Assembly: GCA_947499305.1 (NCBI GenBank) | Contig: CANMNN010000006.1 | Location: 62,001 to 126,000, forward strand | Length of the DNA stretch: 64,000 bases | Reading direction: 5' to 3' | Origin: an uncultured Arenicella sp. | GTDB taxonomy: Bacteria; Pseudomonadota; Gammaproteobacteria; Arenicellales; Arenicellaceae | In this document: piece after piece, positions 27,401 through 34,589 of the stretch | How the letters are laid out: the number at the start of each line of letters is the position of its first letter | Numbering within the stretch: position 1 is the first letter of the stretch | The notes under the pieces: generated by a model | Seen by the model: the letters and a program-made list of their open reading frames with translations, nothing else | Database searches by the model: none | What the model was told of the DNA's origin: nothing | Program-made: the position numbers and the translations under genes

Positions 27401-28575
27401 GTGCTGACCCTGAATTCGCCGGCGCCTCTGTTTTGCTGACAGCAGTTGAGAGCCAGCCTTGGTGGCAAGTTGACCTGGCTAAAGCGAGAGATATTGACAC
27501 TGTGCGTGTTTATCAACGTATGGAGTCGAACGCTCCATATTCTCAAAGCCTAGCAGACTTTTACGTCATGCTGTCTCCTACACCGTTTGGAAGCAGAACC
27601 TTAGCGCAACTCCTTGCGGATCCAACAGTAGAGCATCAATACCATGCGGGTAACTTTATGGGAGCCTCGCTGGATTTTGACATGCAAAGTGCCTCAGGGC
27701 GCTACGTACGAATCCAATTGAGTGGCACAGGTCGATTAGAGCTGGCGGAAGTTGAAGTGTTACAGCAATCAAGTTTAGTCGAGCAAACCGCGGCGGAAAG
27801 TGGTGTTCATTATTACGTCAATGACCATCTTATGACACCAAAGCAGGCGGTTAATCAGAGCAACGAAGTGACTTGGAGCGCCGAATATACAGCGTTCGGC
27901 TATACTGATATTTCGGTGGAACGATTTGTGAATAACCACCGCTATCCGGGGCAGTATTATGATAGCGAAACCGGTTTGTATTATAACTGGAATCGGTACT
28001 ATGATCCGGGGACAGGGCGGTATGTCACAAGCGATCCGATTGGGCTTGGTGGCGGACTGAATACGTTTGGGTATGTTTATCAAAATCCATTGAAATACAA
28101 AGATCCAACTGGTGAAGCCGTCTTTCTTCTTGCTATTCCTTTCATTACTGGGACTGGCGCAACTGTCGGAGGTGGTACAGCGGCTGCTTATGGTGCTGCC
28201 GCTGTAGGCGGATTCGGATTAGGCTATTTCTATGGAGACGATATTAAAAATGCGATTTCTCCAATGTCGTCTGGAATTCCTATCGATGATGGGATAGATG
28301 AAGGAAATGGCGGCTTTGTAGATCACCCTGATGCCATTAGAGAATATAATGAGTATAAAGACGCTCTTGATCTACCTATGCCCCCAGGCCTAGATCCATG
28401 CGAAGAGTTGCGTTGGAGATTGAATAAGGAAATAGAGGCGCTTAATGCTCGTGCAGAATGGGATCAACGATGGAATCCGTATCGACATGCTAAGACTGCA
28501 TGGCAATCGCGACGAGCGATTAAGAATATTAGAAAAAAAATGAAAGATGCTGGGTGTAATGAGATATGCGAATAA
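24409..28575 (+). CDS. Exported RHS core protein with two discoidin-like domains and C-terminal toxin region
   Basis: The start at ATG 24409 lies just after the TAA of copy 2. The 1388-residue protein has its own signal peptide (TILVTSVLTFSLVNNAFA), then resumes the RHS chain (STMVTDAAGTQELWTF) as if continuing from FELDYQGSN. Residues ~40-815 are YD/RHS repeats. Two F5/8 type C-like domains follow at ~817-963 and ~970-1117 (each with PWWQVDL and RYVR(L/I)QLSG). The RHS core domain is at ~1133-1236 (NHRYPGQYYDSETGLYY, YDPGTGRYVTSDPIGL, then DPTGEA). The last ~150 residues are a variable, putative toxin with a Gly/Ala-rich hydrophobic part and a basic Cys-containing end. Signal peptides on all three proteins point to Sec export, not PAAR/VgrG delivery. 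Confidence 0.85.
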   Translation: MTKNTMTRNTTMIKTILVTSVLTFSLVNNAFAASTMVTDAAGTQELWTFQQIQGAERLTSKINQVDGKGVTQTWDGNGNMLTRTDSEGRVTSYTYNSFNQRLSMTEAYGTSEARTTAYEYVSSDIDLVTKTTSPSIYNSGSKSVTNVYDANLNIKSVTINGFDAQGVAVSRATSFEHDSFGKVIEIDGPRTDVADVTTLAYYDCNTGGQCGQLQSVTNALGHVSNYDAYDANGRLLQSTDPNGVVTNYVYHPRGWLLSTTQVSQTGDTRVTTYGYDKVGQLTKVVLPDGTEQHYVYDAAHDLREVSDNLGNKVEYTYDAKGNRTHELVKDPDGTLVRNTVTTYDIRNYIESINSGGSVTQMLNDAVGNLSTQTDPNLNPSTDHQFDVLDRLTRSVDALTNHSDYEYDVADQLSKVTAPNGAVTTYEYDDLGNQTKEISSDRGTTTYMHDAAGNVISMTDARSVTLSYEYDALNRLRKVTTPAPRLQTIYNYDFVNHCVNSVGRLCRVLDSSGAKFYDYDAWGNVVRVRRNERDFNGNFLDTFITEYAYDAGNRLTSIRYPSGRTVGSKRDSIGRLTLLATVDLDGNVRDLINSRHYRADGLWTNQSFANGLIQTKQYDTQGRLISHVAGSYSRDYIYDANGNIVSADAADNSQERDYQYDVLDRLTSESDSVRSLIRDYQYDANGNREQLSQSSVVTPLTYEANTNRLASINGASVVLDASGRTLSDASGRSFTYNDLGRLEQVHLNGQLVGQYVYNYQQQRAQKEVAGDLTVYHYDLAGNLIAESDRQGNTLIEYVYADGERVAAIVPGDATPEGISNLALGKVATQVDTINGAVASRAIDGNTDGFYANGSLSITSSRAQPWWQVDLTQDSAIDSIIIHNREDAGTDRLADFNVFISDTPFGQQTESQLIANANVTRFYHSGTLASSSLTIDTSGTTGRYVRLQLSGTNYLNFAEMQIMGSATGNTPNLINVAKDRYTEQVSVYAGGSANRGVDGSADPEFAGASVLLTAVESQPWWQVDLAKARDIDTVRVYQRMESNAPYSQSLADFYVMLSPTPFGSRTLAQLLADPTVEHQYHAGNFMGASLDFDMQSASGRYVRIQLSGTGRLELAEVEVLQQSSLVEQTAAESGVHYYVNDHLMTPKQAVNQSNEVTWSAEYTAFGYTDISVERFVNNHRYPGQYYDSETGLYYNWNRYYDPGTGRYVTSDPIGLGGGLNTFGYVYQNPLKYKDPTGEAVFLLAIPFITGTGATVGGGTAAAYGAAAVGGFGLGYFYGDDIKNAISPMSSGIPIDDGIDEGNGGFVDHPDAIREYNEYKDALDLPMPPGLDPCEELRWRLNKEIEALNARAEWDQRWNPYRHAKTAWQSRRAIKNIRKKMKDAGCNEICE

Positions 28576-28901
28576 AATTGACAGAAGATGAACTAGCTGA
28601 ACTTCAAAATGCATTTTCACATGAAACTAATTATGAATCTGAAGACCCTAATGAGCCTATCAATGTATGGACTCATAAGAGTCCTGACACAGATAATTGC
28701 TTACATTTAGCTGCAAGACGAGGACATTTAAATATAGTCAAGCTTCTTGTAAAAGGAGGTTTTGATGTTAACAGTGTTGGAGACATGAGTTGTACTGCTT
28801 TACATTATGCTAAATCAAAAGGCCACCATGAAATTATTCAATTTCTTATTGATAGCGGCGCGCAACAAAATTTAAGAGATGAATTTGGTCGTTTATCCTG
28901 A
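28566..28901 (+). CDS. Ankyrin-repeat protein, candidate immunity protein
   Basis: The ATG at 28566 lies 10 bases inside the end of the RHS toxin gene, a layout typical of toxin-immunity pairs. The 111-residue product has two ankyrin repeats (NCLHLAARRGHLNIVKLLV and TALHYAKSKGHHEIIQFLI) after an acidic N-terminus. Ankyrin-repeat immunity proteins are known for polymorphic toxins. There is no signal peptide, so it would act in the cytoplasm on the cognate toxin. The link to the toxin is inferred from position. Confidence 0.75.
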   Translation: MRIKLTEDELAELQNAFSHETNYESEDPNEPINVWTHKSPDTDNCLHLAARRGHLNIVKLLVKGGFDVNSVGDMSCTALHYAKSKGHHEIIQFLIDSGAQQNLRDEFGRLS

Positions 28902-29025
28902 AACATTTTATGAACACGGGCCAGAGTTAAATTAAGATGCTTACTACTAAGAATTCTATCGATTATCTTCTATTAGAACTCGGCACCTTTGCACTTCGGT
29001 GTTGATTTAACCGCATAGCGTAAAT

Positions 29026-29045
29026 CTCGGGGGCTTGCCCCCGAG
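29026..29045. repeat. IS200 left-end hairpin
   Basis: A perfect 9-bp palindrome CTCGGGGGC / GCCCCCGAG with a two-base loop lies upstream of the transposase gene. In IS200 elements such a hairpin in the leader is recognised by the transposase and can block read-through transcription. Confidence 0.7.
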
Positions 29046-29092
29046 CTGGATAGCGTACAATGGCCGAAGGTCATTGTTCAGGTATCCAACTT

Positions 29093-29536
29093 ATGGATTT
29101 GCAGAGGAATACACATCATGTTTATCGATTGATGTACCACTTCGTCTGGATTCCCAAGTACAGGCATAAAGTATTTGAGGAGCCTTACCGAAGTGAACTA
29201 AAGGCGATTATTAATAAGATAGGCTACGACTATGACATTGACATAGTTGAATTAGAAGTTCCGACGGATCATATACATATGGTGGTTCGATCGGAGCCAA
29301 AAGTATCACCATCAGATGTTATGCAGATAATAAAAAGTATCTCGGCGAGGCAGTTTTTCAAATTGCGACCGGAGATAAAGAAGAAGTATTTTTGGGGAGG
29401 AAAACTCTGGACCCAAAGTTACTTCGTTGAAAGTATAGGCAATGCTAATGAGGAAGTTATTCGTGCTTATGTCCAAGATCAGCTCACGGCAATGAATGAG
29501 CGAGAAGACGAAGCTCGGCAGCAGGGTCTTTTCTAA
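29093..29536 (+). CDS. tnpA: IS200-family transposase (TnpA, Y1 HUH)
   Basis: The start is placed at ATG 29093 ([11 protein letters not shown]), though the frame is open to ATG 29060. The product of ~147 residues has the opening [13 protein letters not shown], the HUH motif TDHIHMV, the block [15 protein letters not shown] and the catalytic Tyr in AYVQDQ. These fit the IS200 TnpA family, which moves single-stranded DNA. No TnpB gene accompanies it. All catalytic residues are present, so the enzyme may be active. Confidence 0.9.
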   Translation: MDLQRNTHHVYRLMYHFVWIPKYRHKVFEEPYRSELKAIINKIGYDYDIDIVELEVPTDHIHMVVRSEPKVSPSDVMQIIKSISARQFFKLRPEIKKKYFWGGKLWTQSYFVESIGNANEEVIRAYVQDQLTAMNEREDEARQQGLF

Positions 29537-29558
29537 ACTCGGTCCCTTGGGGCCGAGT
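29537..29558. repeat. IS200 right-end hairpin
   Basis: ACTCGGTCCC pairs with GGGGCCGAGT (one wobble) around a two-base loop, immediately after the transposase stop. It is the right-end counterpart of the hairpin at 29026-29045. Confidence 0.68.
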
Positions 29559-29583
29559 AGTTAATATTTTATGTGTTATAGAC

Positions 29584-29817
29584 ATGCTTATATTAACCAG
29601 ACGTATTAACGAAGTCCTACGAGTCGGTGAAAACGTCAAAGTGACCGTGCTTGGCGTTAAAGGTAATCAGGTGCGTATTGGGATAGATGCCCCCAGAGAT
29701 ACGCCGGTGCATCGAGAAGAAATTTATCAGAAGATTCAGCGTGAACAGACCCAAAACGATGAGCCTGATTCTTTAAGAGGTTGGATTAGCGAAGCGTCAG
29801 AAGAAAATGCTGACTGA
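29584..29817 (+). CDS. csrA: Carbon storage regulator CsrA
   Basis: The 77-residue protein carries the full CsrA sequence pattern: [34 protein letters not shown], and [10 protein letters not shown], with Arg at the conserved RNA-binding position in VHRE. The C-terminus is ~15 residues longer than the E. coli protein and acidic. CsrA dimers bind GGA motifs in mRNA leaders and control translation. There is no visible Shine-Dalgarno site before the ATG, and the right end of the IS200 element lies only about 25 bases upstream, so its native leader may have been replaced. Confidence 0.95.
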   Translation: MLILTRRINEVLRVGENVKVTVLGVKGNQVRIGIDAPRDTPVHREEIYQKIQREQTQNDEPDSLRGWISEASEENAD

Positions 29818-29857
29818 GGGCTTCGCTTGCTCGATCATAGCGCTTTCGAGTGTCTAT

Positions 29858-29885
29858 AAAACCCCTCTCAAAAAGAGGGTGTTTT
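29858..29885 (+). terminator. Rho-independent terminator after csrA
   Basis: AAAACCCCTCT and AGAGGGTGTTTT form a stem (CCTCT/AGAGG core extended by A-T pairs) around CAAAA, ending in a T-run. It lies 40 bases after the csrA stop. Confidence 0.8.
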
Positions 29886-29921
29886 CTGACGGTAAATTGC
29901 GGGTTTCAGGGTGTTTGCTAT

Positions 29922-29953
29922 ACTGTCCATAAAACAGTTGTTTTATGGACAGT
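29922..29953. promoter_or_regulatory. 32-bp palindrome over the recombinase start codon
   Basis: A perfect inverted repeat of 15 bp per arm (ACTGTCCATAAAACA / TGTTTTATGGACAGT, spacer GT) covers the ATG at 29945. A -10-like TATACT overlaps its left edge at 29919-29924. Position and symmetry suggest an operator for autoregulation or a recombinase-binding site; LexA-like spacing (CTGT-N8-ACAG) is not met exactly. Confidence 0.55.
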
Positions 29954-30262
29954 GATAAAAACAAAACAGTCGCTATTTACGCACGAGTAAGTACGAATAA
30001 AAGTAAAAACGATAAGAAACGACAAGAAGTCGAAAATCAACTATTAGAGCTTAGGGAATTTTGCGAGCGCAAAGGTTGGACGGTTTACAAAGAATATATT
30101 GACCATGAGTCCGGAAAGAAATCTAACCGGCAAGGTTTAGATCATCTGCATCAAGACGCAAGCAAAAAGAAATTTGATTTAGTTCTATTTTGGGCGCTCG
30201 ATAGGTTTAGCAGGGAAGGGGTTCTCGAAACACTTCAACGGCTTCAATTACTCAGTATGTAG
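29945..30262 (+). pseudogene. Truncated serine recombinase (resolvase N-domain)
   Basis: The 105-residue product has the resolvase catalytic start IYARVST with the active-site Ser, then LDRFSREGVLETLQRL. It stops soon after, so the helix E region and C-terminal DNA-binding domain are missing; intact members have about 180 or more residues. Past the TAG the same frame encodes an unrelated coiled-coil-like tail (KLAEQDDKIYNLENKLNE) that ends at TAA, consistent with a deletion that joined two genes. Confidence 0.75.
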
Positions 30263-30356
30263 TGGTCAAGTAAATTAGCCGAACAAGATGATAAGATATA
30301 TAACCTTGAAAACAAGCTAAATGAATGTGTAGACAATAAATAATTGTATTGATTAA

Positions 30357-30605
30357 ATGTCCGTTGATAAAACGAGCACCTCTGACGAGCAATCGCTTTT
30401 GGGTCAACTTGAATCGCTATACGTCGGTCGCGACTATCGAAAGCTCGGTTTAGGTGTGAGCTTGGCGAGTAAGGGCATCGCCTGGCTAAAAAATAATAGT
30501 GTATCGTCAATTCAGCTGTCTGTTGGTCAGGGTAATGAACAAGCTATTTCTTTTTATCAAAAACTTGGCTTTCGCGAGCGAGCTACCACGATGCAGCTCT
30601 TCTAA
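30357..30605 (+). pseudogene. Truncated GNAT acetyltransferase (C-terminal part)
   Basis: The 82-residue ORF covers only the second half of a GNAT domain: LYVGRDYRKLGLGVSLASKG is the acetyl-CoA-binding motif A (R/Q-x-x-G-x-G/A), followed by NEQAISFYQKLGFRERA (motif B). The N-terminal strands are absent; an intact GNAT protein has about 140-170 residues. It lies right after the truncated recombinase and was probably shortened by the same rearrangement. Confidence 0.72.
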
Positions 30606-30662
30606 TTCCGTAATTAATCTAGCCCCTTAACTGATCTAGTCCAAAAACATACTTTAATATCG

Positions 30663-31685
30663 CTAGTCAGCCTCGATGGTTATGCTTATGTTCAGTACGT
30701 TCTGATTCGGCGGGGCTACTAACATTACGCCACTGCTATGTCTTGAAATAATGCTGTGGCCGTCATGTACATATTTCACAACAAGTTTGTCTTTGCTGGC
30801 TTGGGTCACTGCTCCGGCAAAGTCGTTGAGGTGCGGCGCCGTTTTGTTCGTGTAGTACGACTCCACTAATTGATACATCTCATTTTGCATTTGTAAGAAG
30901 GCATCTCGCGATTCCTCTGGCAAATTGCTTAATGAATCTAGCTCTGGATATAAATCAAAAATGTCTTTGTTGGGTTTCGGGTAGACTTTAAATTCGTCCT
31001 CAAATGACATGTCCTTAAATTCTAGTTCGCTGACATCCTTATCGACGTCTGATTTCAGTTCGCCGCTCAAAAGCGCTGTTCGCGATTTGCCGTCTCCGGC
31101 CAATTCCAGCTCAAATTCATAGCCTTTTCCGAATCGAGAAATTTCAAAGTGATCAATGTCAATGAAGTTCACGCTGCCGGAGCCACTCGAGTAGTCCCTG
31201 AGCCAATCAGGCCCTGTGCTATTTGGAGTGTGAGATAAAAATTCACTTTCATAGCTAAATGTACCACTGCTTTTTGAGCTTTCGTTTATTAGGCTGAAAC
31301 TGGCGTTGCCAAACCGTTCTTCGAGTTCTTCTGGGCTCATGCTCGCATTGATCTCAATCATCTCGGTTAAATCATTGCCTAGCTCAACCTTCTGCTCAAA
31401 TTGAGCCGTTAAGCTATGCTTCCAGTCAGCCTTAACAAAGCCGCCGTTTGCTTTAGTCTCTTCGTTTGAACCCGAGTGTTGAAATTCGACAACCAGAGTT
31501 AAGCGTCCAGTGCGCCAATCATCTCCAATCTCGTTATATTGGGTATTAGTATCGTCGTTGAAGTCAGCGTATTGCTCTTGCTCATACTCATCGTCAGAAC
31601 TTCCACAGCCTGATAAAGATATTGCGAATAACACAAGCAGAGTGAGCAGTGATGCCGGTTGAGTACTAGTGAGGATTTTTTTCAT
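30663..31685 (-). CDS. Lipoprotein, unknown function
   Basis: The 340-residue protein has a lipoprotein signal peptide (LLTLLVLFAISLSGC) with Cys in the lipobox LSGC, then a strongly acidic stretch (SSDDEYEQEQYADFNDD). The remaining part is predicted beta-rich and charged. No domain is recognised. It diverges from the membrane AraC-type regulator at 31904, which could control it. Confidence 0.7.
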   Translation of the reverse strand: MKKILTSTQPASLLTLLVLFAISLSGCGSSDDEYEQEQYADFNDDTNTQYNEIGDDWRTGRLTLVVEFQHSGSNEETKANGGFVKADWKHSLTAQFEQKVELGNDLTEMIEINASMSPEELEERFGNASFSLINESSKSSGTFSYESEFLSHTPNSTGPDWLRDYSSGSGSVNFIDIDHFEISRFGKGYEFELELAGDGKSRTALLSGELKSDVDKDVSELEFKDMSFEDEFKVYPKPNKDIFDLYPELDSLSNLPEESRDAFLQMQNEMYQLVESYYTNKTAPHLNDFAGAVTQASKDKLVVKYVHDGHSIISRHSSGVMLVAPPNQNVLNISITIEAD

Positions 31686-31903
31686 TATTAATCGTCCTGA
31701 TAGGTATGTAGGGTAGGGTAGGCTAGAAAGAGGGCTTAGTTAACTAACTGTGCTTTCCTAATCAGTCGAAACCAAGCATCACTCAATTGCCATGATCTTA
31801 TTTTATCGAACGCTTGTTTGACTCGCAAGCGAGCGCCCAATTGTATTAACTACCCGCGCAGTGCGGTTGACCGTATACTAGTGAAAAACCATACTTACTG
31901 AGC

Positions 31904-33025
31904 ATGACCGCGATACACCAATATATTTCTGCGATAGGCAGCTTCCAAGGATTGTTGCTGTTTTTTCTATTGGTCTGTGATCGAAACACAACGGCCGCCA
32001 GCAAGGTGCTTGGTATATATTGTTTGTCGATGGGGTTGGCTTTTTTCTTACCGTTCATTACCTTTGGCATTGCATCTGATGTGTTTAATCCATTGGCAGC
32101 GTGGCTATTCTTTTTACCTGTAATGTATGGCGTATTGCTTTACTTGTATTGCAGTAAGGTCGTCCTCAATGCTCAGTTCAGCACCACCGATTTGTTTCAT
32201 ATGCTGCCATTGCTCGCTTGCTTGGCATTAAATTACGACGTGCTTCTTTATGACCATGAAGCCTTTAGGCTTTGGATTGTTGGCTCAGCGGCGCCGACAA
32301 AAAGGCTTTGGCTAAGTGAATACTTATTGTTCGTCGTGGCAATCGCATACCTAATTGCTACAGCATTTTTGATACGGCGATACCATCAGCAAGCATCTGA
32401 CAATCTTTCGAACTTTAACCCTAAGATATTTTTATGGTTAAGCATATTGGTGTCGTCATTCCTGATTATTTTTGTCGTTAAAGGTGTTATGGCGTTTACC
32501 AATTTCGCGACCATGGGCATGCAGGTCTTATCCGACGCCCTTATTGTGTTCATTATTTTGCTTATCGCCCTTACGCAATGGAAAAAACCGACATTTTTCA
32601 TGATCGAAAGCCTTGCTGGAAACCGACAGTCGCGTATCGAGAACGCGTCAAAGAGAAATGAAAAAAGTACAGGCGCAATTGAGGATGACACTCGTGCGGT
32701 GATGTTTGATGAGCTAAAAGAGCATCTTGAACAACAGAAAAGTTATCGAGATAGTGAACTTAGTTTGGCGAAACTCGCTGATTCGATCGGCTTATCTTCA
32801 CACCATTTGTCCGAAGTGCTGAACCAACATGCAGGACAAAACTTTAATCGTTTTATCAATACCTACCGAGTGAAAGAGGTCTGCGACAAGCTGAACTCAG
32901 ACAGCTCGCTTAAAGTTCTCGACCTTGCAATGGAAGCTGGTTTTTCCTCAAAAAGTACCTTTAATACCACCTTTAAAAAAATTAAGGGTGTGACGCCCAC
33001 GCAATACCGGCAAAAGGTGCACTAG
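31904..33025 (+). CDS. AraC-family regulator with membrane N-domain
   Basis: The 373-residue protein has seven hydrophobic segments in the first ~225 residues and an AraC-type DNA-binding domain at the end: LSLAKLADSIGLSSHHLSEV, then LDLAMEAGFSSKSTFNTTF and GVTPTQYRQKVH. It has the same build as the regulator at 16860-17924. The lipoprotein gene diverging from it is a possible target. Confidence 0.85.
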   Translation: MTAIHQYISAIGSFQGLLLFFLLVCDRNTTAASKVLGIYCLSMGLAFFLPFITFGIASDVFNPLAAWLFFLPVMYGVLLYLYCSKVVLNAQFSTTDLFHMLPLLACLALNYDVLLYDHEAFRLWIVGSAAPTKRLWLSEYLLFVVAIAYLIATAFLIRRYHQQASDNLSNFNPKIFLWLSILVSSFLIIFVVKGVMAFTNFATMGMQVLSDALIVFIILLIALTQWKKPTFFMIESLAGNRQSRIENASKRNEKSTGAIEDDTRAVMFDELKEHLEQQKSYRDSELSLAKLADSIGLSSHHLSEVLNQHAGQNFNRFINTYRVKEVCDKLNSDSSLKVLDLAMEAGFSSKSTFNTTFKKIKGVTPTQYRQKVH

Positions 33026-33175
33026 CGATTTGTTGCCTTAATTGGTGACATTCGCGTCGTTCTCGAAGTTCAGAATTATAAAATGGAACGTTCAGTTCTA
33101 TAATCTAGCGCGCCGATCGCTAGGCCGTTTGCTGTAATGGCGACACTTAAAACTAATATCAAAGGTGTCTTCATC

Positions 33176-34450
33176 ATGCTATTTAAATCGAACACTCTCG
33201 TATTGTGCATGGCTGCTTCAATTCTATTAGCACTTGTTGCTAACCCTATAAGCGCCGAGGAAAACAGGCTAAAGCGCAACGAGGAATATTCAAAAAGTAT
33301 CTACCCTGAATTGGTTGAGCTTAGGCGCGACTTGTTTGCACATCCGGAAGCGTCCGGCGCAGAGAAACGCACATCCTCCATTGTCGCAAACTATCTAAAC
33401 GAGCTCGGTCTAGAGGTCAAAACTAATATCGGTGGCTACGGTGTAGTCGGTATCTTAAAAGGTAAGAAGAAGGGCAAACGAATTATATGGCGGGCTGACA
33501 TGGACGCCGCGACCTTCGAATTTGGCAAGCACGATAATCACGAGCTCGCTCATGTTTGTGGGCACGATGTAAACACGACGATTGGACTAGGCATTGCCAA
33601 AACACTCTCCAGAGACGTCGATACACTGGCGGGAACCGTTTACTTTTTATTCCAACCCGCCGAAGAAAGTCAGAAGGGCGCTAGGGCAATGATCGAGGAT
33701 GGTCTATTTGATATGGTTCAAGCTGATGAGATATACGCTTCTCATCTAGCACCCTTACCGACTGGAGCGATAACCTCGCTTGCGGGCAACCTGTTTTCAC
33801 ATTCGCGTTATATTCAGCTTGAGTTTGCCGGAACGAATGATGCTCAGCCGCTAGCCGAACAGATCAATACAATGATGTCATCGTTAACGAGAGTGACATC
33901 GCCTGAAAAATTTGTAAACTTGCTAAATACGTCTGACGCCGATATAGGCTTAGGCAACCCTAAAACAATCTATCAGGATTATGTTTTATTCGGTGGCCGC
34001 CCTAATGTGCGATCGAGCGACAATAAGCTTATTTTGTCGGCAGAGCTTTTTACCGACAAACACGCTGACATTGATGCGGTTGTAGCCAAGCTTGAAAATC
34101 AAATTCGGGCCAGCAAATTTAATCATCGGTTCGATTCGATAACAGTGCTTCATGAGCGAGAAGGCGTTAGCAATGACGCCCAATTGCTTGAGTACGCGAC
34201 ACAAATGTTAAAGACCGGTTTTGGAGACGATGCATTTATCGAGACCTATGGTCGAATTCCATTTGCCAGCGAAGACTTCGGTCATTTTCAAAAAACCGTG
34301 CCGGGGGTGTATTTCTTTATCGGTACAGCAAACGCCGAAACAGGCAATGTTGCGTTCCCGCATATGCCGAACTTTGAAGTTGATGAGATGGTGATTCATT
34401 ATGGGGTAAGTCGTTTCTCAAGCTTTATTGAGCATAGATTAATACAATAG
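33176..34450 (+). CDS. Exported M20-family amidohydrolase/peptidase
   Basis: The start is set at ATG 33176 with an AAAGGTG ribosome-binding site; an ATG at 33137 in frame is less likely. The 424-residue protein has a signal peptide (LVLCMAASILLALVANPISA), then ELRRDLFAHPEASGAE, WRADMDA, HVCGHDVNTT and FQPAEES, the metal-site order of the M20D amidohydrolases (HipO/AbgB type). Family members cleave N-acyl amino acids or small peptides. Substrate unknown. Confidence 0.85.
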   Translation: MLFKSNTLVLCMAASILLALVANPISAEENRLKRNEEYSKSIYPELVELRRDLFAHPEASGAEKRTSSIVANYLNELGLEVKTNIGGYGVVGILKGKKKGKRIIWRADMDAATFEFGKHDNHELAHVCGHDVNTTIGLGIAKTLSRDVDTLAGTVYFLFQPAEESQKGARAMIEDGLFDMVQADEIYASHLAPLPTGAITSLAGNLFSHSRYIQLEFAGTNDAQPLAEQINTMMSSLTRVTSPEKFVNLLNTSDADIGLGNPKTIYQDYVLFGGRPNVRSSDNKLILSAELFTDKHADIDAVVAKLENQIRASKFNHRFDSITVLHEREGVSNDAQLLEYATQMLKTGFGDDAFIETYGRIPFASEDFGHFQKTVPGVYFFIGTANAETGNVAFPHMPNFEVDEMVIHYGVSRFSSFIEHRLIQ

Positions 34451-34489
34451 TCTTTAGGGCTTGAGCGAGACACTATTGACGCAAAATAT

Positions 34490-34516
34490 TTATGGCGCGC
34501 TATAAGAGCGCGCCAT
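34490..34516. terminator. Perfect GC-rich hairpin after the M20 gene
   Basis: TATGGCGCGCT and AGCGCGCCATA form an 11-bp stem around ATAAG, 40 bases past the stop. It lacks a T-run, so it may be a weak terminator or an RNA-stability element. Confidence 0.45.
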
Positions 34517-34589
34517 ATAAGGAGATCTCTCAAGTTTTTCGGTAAGCGTTTTCGCCGAGAATTAATCGTCTAAGTGTATTACTCTATGC

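Larger units (their letters stand above)
28975..29575 (+). mobile_element. IS200-type insertion sequence
   Basis: A Y1 HUH transposase gene (29093-29536) is flanked by two subterminal palindromes that are typical of IS200/IS605 ends: 29026-29045 on the left and 29537-29558 on the right. Such elements have no terminal inverted repeats and make no target duplication, so the exact ends cannot be set; the limits given are estimates. It lies between the RHS immunity gene and csrA. Confidence 0.75.

Noticed and set aside
21857-28575. One RHS gene broken by frameshifts or stop codons
   Set aside because: Each piece has its own ribosome-binding site or start and its own signal peptide, and the junction is repeated twice; a simple broken gene would not show this.
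29922-29953. LexA box
   Set aside because: CTGT and ACAG are present but the spacing is seven, not eight bases, and the palindrome is much longer than a LexA site.
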